Shown: positions 26,463 through 34,962, counted from the stretch's first letter. The stretch: 64,000 bases of DNA from Trebonia sp964581815 (GCA_964581815.1 CAZORE010000014.1:28960-92959), one strand, 5' to 3'. Notes: a model not told the origin generated them from the letters alone. A program made the numbers and translations.

Positions 26463-27239
26463 GTGAGTGACGAGCCGATAGCGGGGGACGCGCCCGTGGC
26501 CGCGGTGACGGCCGAGGAGCAGGCGGGACCAGTGTCGGCAGATCCAGGGCCGGCGCGGACAGCCGACCCGTGGAGCGACCCCCGGCTGCCCTGGGAGGGC
26601 AGGCCGCGCCGGGTGGACATCGCGTGCTGGGCGGCGATCACCCTGAGCGGCCTCTACTACCTGGCGCTGCTGCCGTTCCGTGCCAGCCTTGTCGGCACCC
26701 ACCCGGTGATCCTCGTGCTGCTCAACGGGTCGACCGAGGGGATCGTGTCGGCCGCGGCGTTCGCCAGGACGGGCCACGGCTCGCTCGCCGTGGTGCTGCT
26801 CGCCTCGGTACCCGGGCTGATGAAGTTCGACCTGATCTACTGGTGGGCCGGCCGGCTGTGGGGAGAGCGGGTCATCCACCTGTTCGCCGGCCAGAGCGGC
26901 CGGCAGCGGCGGCGCGGGCTCAAGTTCGTGGAGCGGGTCAACCGCTGGGGCCCCAAGTTCACCTGGCCGGCGATCATCATCACGCCGTTCCTTCCGCTGC
27001 CCAACGCGATCGTCTACGCCGTGGCCGGGTGGACGGGGATGAGCTGGGTGACATTCCTCATCCTTGACGCGATCGGCTCGCTCGCGTGGGCCGGGATGCT
27101 GGCCGGCCTTGGCTACGCGCTCGGGCAGCACGCGGTGTCCGTCGCGGAGACGATCTCCAGGTACGGGCTGTGGGTATCGATCGGCATCGTCGTCCTTGTG
27201 GTGGTGGGACAGATGAGGGGCGCCCGGGCGCAACGTTAA
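26463..27239 (+). CDS. DedA/SNARE-associated (VTT) family membrane protein
   Basis: 258 residues. Acidic, Ala/Pro-rich cytosolic N-terminus (~50) followed by 4-5 hydrophobic helices. The region TWPAIIITPFLPLPNAIVYAVAGWTGMSW matches the conserved amphipathic re-entrant loop of DedA proteins (proposed lipid scramblases or flippases, e.g. undecaprenyl-phosphate recycling). A role in membrane lipid translocation is inferred from the family. GTG start, probably leaderless. Confidence 0.8.
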   Translation: MSDEPIAGDAPVAAVTAEEQAGPVSADPGPARTADPWSDPRLPWEGRPRRVDIACWAAITLSGLYYLALLPFRASLVGTHPVILVLLNGSTEGIVSAAAFARTGHGSLAVVLLASVPGLMKFDLIYWWAGRLWGERVIHLFAGQSGRQRRRGLKFVERVNRWGPKFTWPAIIITPFLPLPNAIVYAVAGWTGMSWVTFLILDAIGSLAWAGMLAGLGYALGQHAVSVAETISRYGLWVSIGIVVLVVVGQMRGARAQR

Positions 27240-27240
27240 G

Positions 27241-27282
27241 TTGCACGTGCATATTGAACGTGCAGTAGCCCTTGCAGGTGCA
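27241..27282 (+). promoter_or_regulatory. Three 11-bp iterons upstream of the HATPase gene
   Basis: TTGCACGTGCA (27241-27251), TTGAACGTGCA (27254-27264) and TTGCAGGTGCA (27272-27282). The first contains the palindrome TGCACGTGCA. First and third are offset by 31 bp, about three helical turns. This arrangement suggests a multi-site operator. Confidence 0.6.
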
Positions 27283-27302
27283 TGCGCTCATGCGCCATGA
27301 TG

Positions 27303-27334
27303 TGTCTGCGTCAATCACCCGGATGACGCAGACA
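27303..27334 (+). promoter_or_regulatory. 11-bp inverted repeat in the HATPase leader
   Basis: TGTCTGCGTCA (27303-27313) and TGACGCAGACA (27324-27334), 10-nt loop, 16 bp upstream of the ATG. It could be a protein-binding site, a leader hairpin or a weak terminator of the upstream gene. Confidence 0.5.
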
Positions 27335-27350
27335 GCTCCTCGGGGTCACG

Positions 27351-27899
27351 ATGAGTCTGCACCAACTGGACACGCTGCCTACCCGCACTCGGGTCCATCC
27401 CGCCGCCAGGCAGCCGCTCAATGAGTCCGCCCGGCTGGCGCCGGCACCCAGGCGCCCGCGGATGATGCGGATGCCCGCGGACTGGTGGGACTCACCCGCC
27501 GCGGTTGGCTGCCCGCTCTCCCGTGGCCCGCAGTCCGCGCGGACGGCCCGTCGGCTGACCAGGAACACGCTGCGCGAGTGGGGCCTGTCGTTCCTCACGG
27601 AGGACGCGGAGACCATCGTCGGCGAGTTCGTCGCGAACGCGGTCACTCACGCGGCCGCAGGCGAACTGTCCCGCCGGGAGGTGGCGGAGAACCTGGGGCT
27701 GCGACTGGTCCGCCGCACCGGCGAGGTGATCTGCGCCGTCCTCGACCCCTCGGACTCGGCCCCGGTGCTCCGGGCGCCCGGCTCGATCGAGGAGTCCGGT
27801 CGTGGCCTGCAAATGGTCGACGCGCTGAGTGACGTATGGGGCTGGTCCCCGGTAGCAGGCCGCGGCAAGGCGGTCTGGGCGATCCTGTTCTGCGCCTGA
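27351..27899 (+). CDS. RsbW-like ATP-binding regulatory protein (HATPase_c_2)
   Basis: 182 residues. A ~55-residue disordered N-terminus precedes a GHKL ATPase domain with N box GEFVANAVTHA (~86-96) and G2-like box EESGRGLQMVD. Resembles the anti-sigma-factor-like serine kinase family abundant in filamentous actinomycetes, often paired with XRE/DUF397 regulators. No sigma factor, XRE or DUF397 partner lies next to it, so its target is unknown. Start ATG 27351. Unusual iterons lie upstream. Confidence 0.85.
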   Translation: MSLHQLDTLPTRTRVHPAARQPLNESARLAPAPRRPRMMRMPADWWDSPAAVGCPLSRGPQSARTARRLTRNTLREWGLSFLTEDAETIVGEFVANAVTHAAAGELSRREVAENLGLRLVRRTGEVICAVLDPSDSAPVLRAPGSIEESGRGLQMVDALSDVWGWSPVAGRGKAVWAILFCA

Positions 27900-27914
27900 G
27901 CAGGACCGCTGCCT

Positions 27915-27971
27915 CCGCTTAACCGCCTGAGCCGACCCGAGGAGGGGAGTGCCGGGTCAGGCGGTTAGCGG
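27915..27971 (+). terminator. Terminator after the HATPase gene
   Basis: CCGCTTAACCGCCTGA (27915-27930) pairs, with one bulged T, with TCAGGCGGTTAGCGG (27957-27971). It lies 15 bp past the stop; no T tract. Confidence 0.7.
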
Positions 27972-28028
27972 TGGAACGCGTGATGCTAACCTCGCATGAC
28001 GCAAGGGGAGATGAGGAGGCGCGGCGCA

Positions 28029-28238
28029 ATGCCATGGACCTGGCGGTACGAGAAATCGGACGGTGCTGTGGTGAGCGACGCGGGGCTGCAGGAGGCGATC
28101 TTCGCCAACCAGGGGGACGCCGAGAGCTGGCTCGGCGAGAACTGGCACGAGCTGCTCGACAGCGGGGTGGACCAGGTCACCCTCTTCGATGACACCCGCA
28201 AGGAGTACGGCCCCATGTCCTTGCACCCGGAAAGCTGA
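28029..28238 (+). CDS. Small conserved actinobacterial protein
   Basis: 69 residues beginning MPWTWRYEKSDG, with NQGDAESWLGENWHELLDSGVDQVTL and a YGPMSLHP ending. I recognise this pattern as a conserved short actinobacterial protein of unknown function. ATG 28029 is chosen because GAGGAGG precedes it and the conserved protein starts MPWTWRYE. Convergent with the DUF3043 gene. Confidence 0.75.
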   Translation: MPWTWRYEKSDGAVVSDAGLQEAIFANQGDAESWLGENWHELLDSGVDQVTLFDDTRKEYGPMSLHPES

Positions 28239-28266
28239 GTGGGAAACCGGGGTCGGCGGCGGCCGG

Positions 28267-28929
28267 TTAGAACTCGTCGCCTGGCTTGAGCCGCGGCGCC
28301 GGGGTGCGGAAGCGGCGCAGTTGCAGGGCGCGCATGATGGCGTAGAACGCCAGCCCGCGCGTCGACTCCTTCGGCATCCGCTCGCGCAGCACCTTGAAGA
28401 TCGACCGGCGCAGCAGGATGGCGTCCACGGCGATGACGGCGATGATCACCAGCAGGAAGAGCTGCATGTAGCTGCCCACGGCCGAGTTGGACTTGCCGGC
28501 GAAGAGCGCGATGATCAGCACGATCAGCGCGTACATGTAGAACTCCATCGGCCGCCGGTGGGCGTCCACGTAGTCCCTGGCGAGCCGCTTGGCCGGGCCG
28601 CGGTCACGCGGGCCGAGCGCCCACTCCTCGCCCTGGCGCATCGCCTGAAGCTGCCGGCTGCGGTCGTCTCGCGCCTTGGCCTTCTCATCGGGCGTGAGCT
28701 TGCGCCGCGGGTCGGGTGCCTTAACGGGCCCGCGGCCGCTGGTGGTTGAGCCGGTGATCGTCCGGTACCGGCTGGCCTCGGCCGCGCTGCGCTTGGGCGT
28801 GGGCCGCCCCTTGCCCGCCTGGACGGAGGACTTGCTCTTTTCCGGGGCTTCCGCGGTCTGCGCGCCCTGCGGACTCTGAGAACCCTGGGCCTTGCCTTCG
28901 GTAGCGCCGGCGTTGCTACGTCGGAACAC
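28267..28929 (-). CDS. DUF3043 family membrane protein
   Basis: 220 residues. Charged, disordered N-terminal half with GRPTPKRSAAEASR and KLTPDEKAKARDDR; then the conserved AKRLARDYVDAHRRPMEFYMY, and two membrane helices. C-terminal basic tail. This is the DUF3043 family of actinobacteria; function unknown. Start ATG 28929 encodes MFRRSN. Confidence 0.9.
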   Translation of the reverse strand: MFRRSNAGATEGKAQGSQSPQGAQTAEAPEKSKSSVQAGKGRPTPKRSAAEASRYRTITGSTTSGRGPVKAPDPRRKLTPDEKAKARDDRSRQLQAMRQGEEWALGPRDRGPAKRLARDYVDAHRRPMEFYMYALIVLIIALFAGKSNSAVGSYMQLFLLVIIAVIAVDAILLRRSIFKVLRERMPKESTRGLAFYAIMRALQLRRFRTPAPRLKPGDEF

Positions 28930-29148
28930 GGAGACAGCTTAGTGGCTGTTTTGCCCGCCGGGGGCCGGCCGATCTTCGTACCGGGTGATTTGCCCCGATT
29001 CTCTGCGGGGATACAGCCGTGGATCAGTGGCTACCACTCGCAGCAGCGCGTAGGGTTGATGACGGTGAGCCGGCGGCGAATCGCCGTCGCCTGGTGGCGT
29101 GTGCCGCCTGGTGCGGCGCTCAGGTAAACGAAGGGGACGGCCGCGTCT

Positions 29149-29946
29149 ATGAGCGTGATGAAGCGAGTCTCGCTGATATTCCGGGCCAAGGCCGACAAGG
29201 CGCTGGACCGGATGGAAGACCCTCGCGAGACCCTCGACTATTCCTACAAGCAGCAGGTCGAGATGCTGACCAGGGTGCGGCGCGGTGTTGCTGACGTCGC
29301 CACGTCGCGCAAGCGGGTCGAGCTCCAGATGAACTCCTTGCAGAAGGAGATCACCCGGCGCGACACCCAGGCGCGGGACGCGCTCGGCAAGGGCCGTGAG
29401 GACCTGGCGCGCGCGGCGCTGCAGAACAAGGCGCAGCTCCAGACGCAGTACGCCGACCTGGAGGGCCAGTTCGCCAACCTGCAAGAGCAGGAGGAGAAGC
29501 TGACCCTCGCCTCGCAGCGGCTCGACGCCAAGGTGCAGGCCTTCCGCACGCGGAAGGAGACCATCAAGGCGACGTACACCGCGGCCGAGGCGCAGACCCG
29601 CATCAACGAGGCCTTCTCCGGCATTTCCGAGGAAATGGGCGACATCGGCCTCGCCATCCAGCGGGCCGAGGACAAGACCGCGCAGATGCAGGCGCGGGCC
29701 GGCGCGATCGACGAGCTGCTCGCCTCCGGCGCCCTCGAGGACCACGTGGGCGGCAACCAGGACTACATCCAGGCCGAGCTCGACAAGCTCGGCTCCGGCG
29801 CCGGGATCGAGTCCGACCTGGCGCGGATGAAGAACGAGATCGCCGCCAGCGCCCCCAAGCAGATCGAAGGCAACGGCGCCCGGCCGGCCGAGCCGGCCGA
29901 GCAGGAGGCCGAGCCAGCCGATCAGCAGGCAGGTGACGGGTTGTGA
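29149..29946 (+). CDS. pspA: PspA/IM30 family membrane-stress protein
   Basis: 265 residues, almost entirely helical coiled coil (ESCRT-III-like fold), beginning SVMKRVSLIFRAKADKALDRMEDPRETLDYSY, the typical PspA N-terminal amphipathic helix. Acidic Ala/Glu/Pro tail. It binds stressed membranes and helps keep the proton gradient. The next gene (pspAA) starts 4 bp before its stop. A large hairpin (30306-30354) closes this two-gene unit. Confidence 0.92.
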   Translation: MSVMKRVSLIFRAKADKALDRMEDPRETLDYSYKQQVEMLTRVRRGVADVATSRKRVELQMNSLQKEITRRDTQARDALGKGREDLARAALQNKAQLQTQYADLEGQFANLQEQEEKLTLASQRLDAKVQAFRTRKETIKATYTAAEAQTRINEAFSGISEEMGDIGLAIQRAEDKTAQMQARAGAIDELLASGALEDHVGGNQDYIQAELDKLGSGAGIESDLARMKNEIAASAPKQIEGNGARPAEPAEQEAEPADQQAGDGL

Positions 29947-30236
29947 TCGTACGCATACTCGGTGAGGGCCAGTTCCGGGTCGAGGGCGACACCGCCGCGA
30001 AGCTGACCGCGCTTGACAAGGACCTCGACGCCGCGGTCCGCGACGACGAGGCGGCCGCCTTCGCCGCTTCGCTGCACGCCGCGGTGGCCCTGGTCAGGAC
30101 GTCAGGCTCACCGCTCGCCGCGGACGAGATCGTGACGGCCGACTACATCCTGCCGTTCTCCGACGCCACGATCGACGAGGTGCGCAAGCTCCTCGCGGAC
30201 GGCACCATCCCTGGCGACTCCATCGGACTGCCGTAG
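29943..30236 (+). CDS. pspAA: PspA-associated protein PspAA
   Basis: 97 residues, starting IVRILGEGQFRV, with ADYILPFSDATIDEVRKLL near the C-terminus; this is the small PspAA partner that follows pspA in many actinobacteria and archaea. GTG start overlaps the pspA stop (GTGA). Probably binds or modulates PspA; the exact role is not established. Confidence 0.88.
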   Translation: MIVRILGEGQFRVEGDTAAKLTALDKDLDAAVRDDEAAAFAASLHAAVALVRTSGSPLAADEIVTADYILPFSDATIDEVRKLLADGTIPGDSIGLP

Positions 30237-30305
30237 CAGTTCGGCCGCGGCAGTCCGCCGCGGCAAGCCGCCGTCTCGCCCGGCCCCGGCCGTCACCGTC
30301 GGACC

Positions 30306-30354
30306 TTCTGCCCACGGCGAATCGCGTCACCCGCGCGATTCGCCGTGGGCAGAA
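30306..30354. terminator. Long hairpin after pspA-pspAA
   Basis: Perfect 21-bp stem, arms 30306-30326 (TTCTGCCCACGGCGAATCGCG) and 30334-30354, 7-nt loop. It separates pspA-pspAA from htpX-pspAB, so the two pairs probably have separate transcripts. Confidence 0.85.
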
Positions 30355-30416
30355 CCGTCTCCGGGTACGTTGAGGCGGCTTAGCGGAACGATTCAGCCTG
30401 TCCTCAGCGTTCTACG

Positions 30417-30517
30417 GATAGATTGAGATAGATCTCGCTTGGGTGCCTCGCGGCCTCCGGGTGAGGCGGCCACCCGGGATTCCCCCGGAGGCCGGCAGCG
30501 TTAACTGAGATAGATTG
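30417..30517 (+). promoter_or_regulatory. Structured leader of htpX-pspAB with repeated GATAGATTG motif
   Basis: GATAGATTG occurs at 30417-30425 and 30509-30517, and TGAGATAGAT at 30424-30433 and 30506-30515. These copies flank a GC hairpin (GGCCTCCGGG 30452-30461 with CCCGGAGGCC 30484-30493). The arrangement of matched AT-rich sites around a stem suggests an operator or regulated leader for the stress gene pair. Confidence 0.45.
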
Positions 30518-30585
30518 CCATTGACAACCAGGCGCGACGCGGCGAACCCCCACAGGTCGCGGGCCTGGCTGAGCGGAGGTGCGTT

Positions 30586-31572
30586 ATGGCGACGCCAACG
30601 AGGTACGCGCCCGACCGGGGCCTGACCGTGCGGATGACCGCGACGATGTTCCTCCTCGGCCTGGTGTTCGTAGCGTTCGTTGCCCTGATCATCGGGATTA
30701 TGAGCGCCGCGCACGCGAGCGCGGGCGCCATCATTTTCATCGCGGTGATCTTCGGCGGCGGCTCGGCGTTCGTCTCGCTGTTCTACAGCGACAAGATCGC
30801 CCTGGCGGCCGCGGGCGCTCGTGTGGTCTCTCCGCAGGAGGCGCCGGAACTGCACGGCATCGTGGACCGGCTGTGCGCGCTGGCGGACATGCCCAAGCCC
30901 CGGGTCGCGATCGCGCCGACCCGCATGCCCAATGCCTTCGCGACGGGCCGCAACAGCAAGAACTCGGTGCTGTGCGTCACGGAGGGCCTGCTGCGCTACA
31001 GCGACCTCACCCAGGAGGAGCTTGAGGGCGTGCTGGCCCATGAGCTGAGCCACGTGGCCCACAAGGACGTCCAGGTCATGACCTACGCCAGCCTGCTCGC
31101 GATCGTCGCGGGCCTGCTGGTGCGGTTCGCGTTCTACTCCGAGCTGTTCGGCGGCGGCCGTCGCGGCAGCAACGACGGCAACGCCGCGCTGCTGATCCCG
31201 CTGATCATGCTCGGCTCCGCGGTCGTGTACGCGATCAGCTTCCTGCTGATCAGGCTGCTGTCGCGGTACCGGGAGCTAGCCGCGGACCGCAGCGGCGCGC
31301 TGCTCACCCAGAACCCGAGCGCGCTGATGTCCGCGCTGACCAAGGTCAGCGAGGGGATGAACCGGATCCCGACGCAGGACCTGCGGGCCGCGGAACCGCT
31401 CAACGCCTTCTACTTCACGCCCGCGATGAAGCTGACTCGTGGCGGCGGCGGCAAGAGCCTCTCGGCCCTGTTCTCCACCCACCCGTCTCTGAAGCAGCGG
31501 ATCGAGCAGCTCGAGAAGATCCAGCGTGAGCTGAGCCAGCCTGGCGCGGGCAACCCGCGCGGCATCCAGTAA
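30586..31572 (+). CDS. htpX: Zinc metalloprotease HtpX homologue
   Basis: 328-residue M48B membrane protease. Two N-terminal helices, then the zinc site HELSHVAHKD (~residues 151-160), further helices and the third-ligand region YRELAADRSGA. It degrades damaged membrane proteins. Start ATG 30586 with GGAGG 7 nt upstream. The stop overlaps pspAB (TAATG), so the pair is coupled. Confidence 0.94.
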   Translation: MATPTRYAPDRGLTVRMTATMFLLGLVFVAFVALIIGIMSAAHASAGAIIFIAVIFGGGSAFVSLFYSDKIALAAAGARVVSPQEAPELHGIVDRLCALADMPKPRVAIAPTRMPNAFATGRNSKNSVLCVTEGLLRYSDLTQEELEGVLAHELSHVAHKDVQVMTYASLLAIVAGLLVRFAFYSELFGGGRRGSNDGNAALLIPLIMLGSAVVYAISFLLIRLLSRYRELAADRSGALLTQNPSALMSALTKVSEGMNRIPTQDLRAAEPLNAFYFTPAMKLTRGGGGKSLSALFSTHPSLKQRIEQLEKIQRELSQPGAGNPRGIQ

Positions 31573-32162
31573 TGGGCATCCTGGACACCCTCTTCGGCCG
31601 GACGAAGCCTGTCCAGCCAAAGCTCGACGACCTGTTCGGGCTGCCGTCCGCGGCGGTCCAGCTGGAGGCGGCGACCGGGTTCAAGCCCACGGGCTCGGGC
31701 TCGGTCAGCTTCCGCGCCGCGGAGGGCAGGCCCTTCGCCGACATCCAGAAGGAGGTCCTTGAGCTCCTCGACATGGACAACGGCAAGCCGGGCGGCGGCC
31801 TGCCGGTCGAGGTGACCAAGGACAGCTACGGCTACACCTGGATCGTCAGCAACCACCTGAGCGACGAGATGGACGCACTGGTCACTGACCTGCACGCGGT
31901 GAATTCCGCCCTCGTGGACGGCGGCTTCGGCCCGCAGCTGCTGTGCACGCTGGTGGCGTTCAGTGACGATAATCACCGTCGCCTCTCGCTCGTCTACTTG
32001 TACAAGCGCGGTACGTTCTACCCCTTCGCCCCGGTCCCCGGCAGCCAGGACCGCCGCGACAACGCCCTGGAACTCCAGGTCAAGGGCATCCTGGGCGAAG
32101 ACCTGAAGATCGAGCAGGACCTGGGCCGCTGGTTCCCGGTCTGGGGCGCCCCGGGCCTGTGA
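31572..32162 (+). CDS. pspAB: PspA-associated protein PspAB
   Basis: 196 residues starting MGILDTLFGRTKPVQPKLDDLFGLPSAA, the hallmark of PspAB, with DSYGYTWIV and the C-terminal DLGRWFPVWGAPGL. No membrane helix. A soluble partner of the HtpX/PspA stress system in actinobacteria; molecular role unknown. Its ATG overlaps the htpX stop by one base. Confidence 0.88.
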   Translation: MGILDTLFGRTKPVQPKLDDLFGLPSAAVQLEAATGFKPTGSGSVSFRAAEGRPFADIQKEVLELLDMDNGKPGGGLPVEVTKDSYGYTWIVSNHLSDEMDALVTDLHAVNSALVDGGFGPQLLCTLVAFSDDNHRRLSLVYLYKRGTFYPFAPVPGSQDRRDNALELQVKGILGEDLKIEQDLGRWFPVWGAPGL

Positions 32163-32308
32163 CGGCCGCGGACGCAGCATCCTTTTGGCCTGACGCCCAT
32201 TGGCAGGAATGCCGCGGGCGTGCGTACAGTTGAAAGCGAACGACGGTGCCGCGTGCGGGCGCCGTCCACAGCGAACAAGGGCCTATCTAAGACGGGAGCT
32301 AGTCACAG

Positions 32309-32659
32309 ATGACCGTTCAGGACGAAGTGACGCAGCAGGGCATCATCATCACCGAGGCCGCCGCGGCCAAGGTCGCCGCGCTGCTCGCCCAGGAGGGCCG
32401 GGATGACCTGCGGCTGCGGGTGGCCGTTCAGCCGGGCGGGTGCTCGGGCCTGAAGTACCAGCTGTACTTCGACGAGCGCGCGTTCGACGGCGACATCGTC
32501 AAGGAGTTCGGCGGCGTCGGCGTGGTGACCGATAAGATGTCGGGGCCGTACCTGATGGGCGCGACGATCGACTTCGTCGACACCATCGAGAAGCAGGGCT
32601 TCACGATCGACAACCCGAACGCGACGGGCTCCTGCGCCTGCGGCGACTCCTTCCATTAA
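32309..32659 (+). CDS. erpA: Iron-sulfur cluster insertion protein ErpA
   Basis: 116-residue A-type carrier that delivers Fe-S clusters to apoproteins. The three conserved cysteines are visible: PGGCSGLKY (~45) and GSCACGDSF (~108-110). The neighbouring respiratory genes need Fe-S and haem cofactors (Rieske protein), fitting the position. Start ATG 32309. Confidence 0.95.
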   Translation: MTVQDEVTQQGIIITEAAAAKVAALLAQEGRDDLRLRVAVQPGGCSGLKYQLYFDERAFDGDIVKEFGGVGVVTDKMSGPYLMGATIDFVDTIEKQGFTIDNPNATGSCACGDSFH

Positions 32660-32702
32660 TCGCGGCCGTCAGGCCCGCAAAGCTGAATAGAGTCCCCCCA
32701 CG

Positions 32703-33677
32703 ATGCGGATAGCCGTCACCGGGTCGATCGCCACCGACCACCTGATGATGTTCTCTGGCAAGTTCACGGACACCCTGATCGCCGAGAAGCTGGACAAGAT
32801 CTCGATTTCCTTCCTCGTCGGCGACCTGGAGATCAGGCGCGGCGGCGTGGCCGGGAACATCTCGTACGGCCTTGGCTGCCTCGGCCTGCGACCGCTGCTC
32901 GTCGGCTCGGTCGGCCAGGACTTCGCGGAGTACGCGTCCTGGCTGACGGCGCACGGCGTGGACACCTCTGGCGTGCGCACGTCGGCGTCCAGGCACACCG
33001 CCCGGTTCACCGCCACCAACGACGAGACGGGCAACCAGATCGCCTCGTTCTACCCGGGCGCGATGAGCGAGGACGGCGAGATCGACATCATCTCGCTCGC
33101 CAGCGCTCACGCCGTTGACCTGGTGGTGATCGGCGCGGGCGACCCGGCGGCGATGCAGCGGTTCACCGCCGACTGCCGCGCCGCGGGCGTGCGGTTCGCC
33201 GCCGACTTCTCCCAGCAGGTCGCCTTCCTCGACGGCGACTCGATGCGCACGCTGATCGAGGGCGCCGCGTACCTGTTCTGCAACGAGTACGAGGCCGCCG
33301 TCGTGGAGCAGAAGACCGGGTGGACCGGCGAGGACATCCTGGACCGGGTGGAGACGCGGATCGTCACCCTCGGCTCGGCCGGCGCCCGCGTCGAGCGCAA
33401 AGGCGCCGAGCCCGTCGTCGTGGGCCCGGTCAAGGACGCGACGCTCGTCGAACCAACGGGCTCGGGCGACGCGTTCCGCTGCGGCTTCCTCGCCGCGACG
33501 GCCTGGGGCCTGCCGCTGGAGCGCGCGATCCAGCTGGGCAACCTGATGGCGGTGCACGCCCTGGAGGTCGTCGGCCCCCAGGAGTACGACCTCACCCCGG
33601 GTGCCCTCGCCGACCGCGCCAAGCACTCCTACGGTGAGGAAGCGGCCGCCGACCTGGCCGTCCACCTCCCGGCCTAA
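32703..33677 (+). CDS. adoK: Adenosine kinase (PfkB/ribokinase family)
   Basis: 324 residues. Start AVTGSIATDHLM, RRGGVAGNISYG, IASFYPGAMSE and NEYEAAVVEQKTGW resemble mycobacterial AdoK closely; the catalytic PfkB motif PTGSGDAFRCGFL holds the base Asp near residue 259. Phosphorylates adenosine to AMP (purine salvage) by homology; other sugar substrates are not excluded. Gene order next to erpA and ctaC is the same as in mycobacteria. No clear Shine-Dalgarno; TAGAGT lies 9 nt before the ATG. Confidence 0.85.
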   Translation: MRIAVTGSIATDHLMMFSGKFTDTLIAEKLDKISISFLVGDLEIRRGGVAGNISYGLGCLGLRPLLVGSVGQDFAEYASWLTAHGVDTSGVRTSASRHTARFTATNDETGNQIASFYPGAMSEDGEIDIISLASAHAVDLVVIGAGDPAAMQRFTADCRAAGVRFAADFSQQVAFLDGDSMRTLIEGAAYLFCNEYEAAVVEQKTGWTGEDILDRVETRIVTLGSAGARVERKGAEPVVVGPVKDATLVEPTGSGDAFRCGFLAATAWGLPLERAIQLGNLMAVHALEVVGPQEYDLTPGALADRAKHSYGEEAAADLAVHLPA

Positions 33678-33701
33678 CTCACCGGGCAACCCGCGGCATA
33701 C

Positions 33702-33745
33702 CGAATACCCCGCACGGAGCAGCCATCTCCGGGGCGGGGTATTCG
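33702..33745 (+). terminator. Terminator after adoK
   Basis: CGAATACCCCGC (33702-33713) pairs perfectly with GCGGGGTATTCG (33734-33745). It lies 24 bp past the stop. Confidence 0.85.
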
Positions 33746-33862
33746 CGTTCCCGAAGCCCCTGGAGAATCATGACGCGCCAGCGGGCGCGTGCTCCGCCGG
33801 ATTGTCAGGCCGGCGGAGTCCGTGGCGGGGACCGGAGCATCGCGGCCGTCTACGACAGGGGG

Positions 33863-33874
33863 TAGTTTTGCGGT
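33863..33874 (+). promoter_or_regulatory. -10 box for a leaderless ctaG transcript
   Basis: TAGTTT (33863-33868) ends 6 nt before ATG 33875, and no Shine-Dalgarno is appropriately placed. A start of transcription at or near the ATG is likely. Confidence 0.35.
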
Positions 33875-34960
33875 ATGGCACCGCGAGCCACCGCTTACAG
33901 CGGACCACCCAAGTTGACCCTCACCACGGCGTTCACGCAGTGGCGCCTCGACGTGCCGGCGCTGGTGCTGATCGTGGCGCTCGGTGCCTGGTACCTGTGG
34001 TCGGCGCGGAAGGTCCGCCGGGACGGTGGCCGGTGGGGGAGCGGGCGTGCCTTCGCGTTCGTCGTGCTCGGCCTCGGGTTCCTGCTGATCGCGACGATGG
34101 CCTGGCCCGGCGCGTACGAGAGCGTGCTGTTCTACGCGCGCGCCACGCAGACGGTGCTGCTCGTTCTCGTGGTGCCGTTGTTCCTGGCGATGGGCAAGCC
34201 GCTCACGCTGCTCACCGAGGCGCAGCCGAAGCTCGGGCGGCCCGTTGAGCGGGCCGTGCGCAGCCGGGTCGCGAAGGTGGTGACGTTCCCGGCCATCACC
34301 ACGCTGCTGCTCGTCGCGGTGCCGATGACCATGTACTTCACGTCCTGGTACACCGCCGTCTTCGCCAGCGGCACGGTGCGCGAGCTCACCTACCTGATCC
34401 TGATGGTGCCCGGGTACGTGTTCTTCTGGACGCTGCTGCGCGTCGACCCGGTGCCCAGGGAGTACCCGTACGGCGTCGCGATGTGGATCACCGCCGCCGA
34501 GGTGATCGGCGACGCGTTCTTCGGCATCGCGGTCATCGCGGACCAGACGCTGATCGGTGCGGCGCACTACCACGCGGTCGGCTACCCTTACGGGCCGAGC
34601 CTGGCCACCGCCCAGGTCATCGGCGGCGGCATCATCTGGATCCTCGGCGACTTCGTGGGCCTGCCGTTCCTCGCCGTCCAGCTCATCCAGATGATGCGCG
34701 CGGACAAGCGCGAGGCCGCCGAGATCGACGCCGTCCTCGACGCGCGCGACGCCGAGCGCGCGGCCGCCCGCGCGGCAAGGGAGACGCCCCCCGGCCCCGG
34801 CCCCGGGACCGCGCCGGCGGCCGGTCCCGGCGCGGCCTCCAGTGACCAGCCGGCCGTGGTCGTCGGCTCCGTGACCGGTGAGCATGAAGATGCCGAAGCG
34901 CCCGACCGCCCGTGGTGGGAGTCAGACCCCCGCATCACCGACCGCTTCAAGCAGGCCTAG
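33875..34960 (+). CDS. ctaG: Cytochrome c oxidase assembly protein, CtaG (caa3 type)
   Basis: 361 residues, about seven membrane helices, with MAWPGAYESVLFYARATQTVLL and AMGKPLTLLT, typical of the caa3_CtaG family thought to help CuA/CuB assembly in oxidase. Ala/Pro/Gly-rich acidic cytosolic tail (~290-361). It precedes the oxidase structural genes, as expected. Start ATG 33875. Confidence 0.9.
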   Translation: MAPRATAYSGPPKLTLTTAFTQWRLDVPALVLIVALGAWYLWSARKVRRDGGRWGSGRAFAFVVLGLGFLLIATMAWPGAYESVLFYARATQTVLLVLVVPLFLAMGKPLTLLTEAQPKLGRPVERAVRSRVAKVVTFPAITTLLLVAVPMTMYFTSWYTAVFASGTVRELTYLILMVPGYVFFWTLLRVDPVPREYPYGVAMWITAAEVIGDAFFGIAVIADQTLIGAAHYHAVGYPYGPSLATAQVIGGGIIWILGDFVGLPFLAVQLIQMMRADKREAAEIDAVLDARDAERAAARAARETPPGPGPGTAPAAGPGAASSDQPAVVVGSVTGEHEDAEAPDRPWWESDPRITDRFKQA

Positions 34961-34962
34961 CG

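Noticed and set aside
27996..28028. Upstream start for the small conserved protein
   Set aside because: GTG/ATG codons exist, but the family-like start MPWTWRYE and the GAGGAGG site place it at 28029.
31410..32180. Minus-strand open frame antisense to htpX/pspAB
   Set aside because: Arg/Gln-rich shadow; the plus-strand genes carry clear motifs and couple by overlapping starts.
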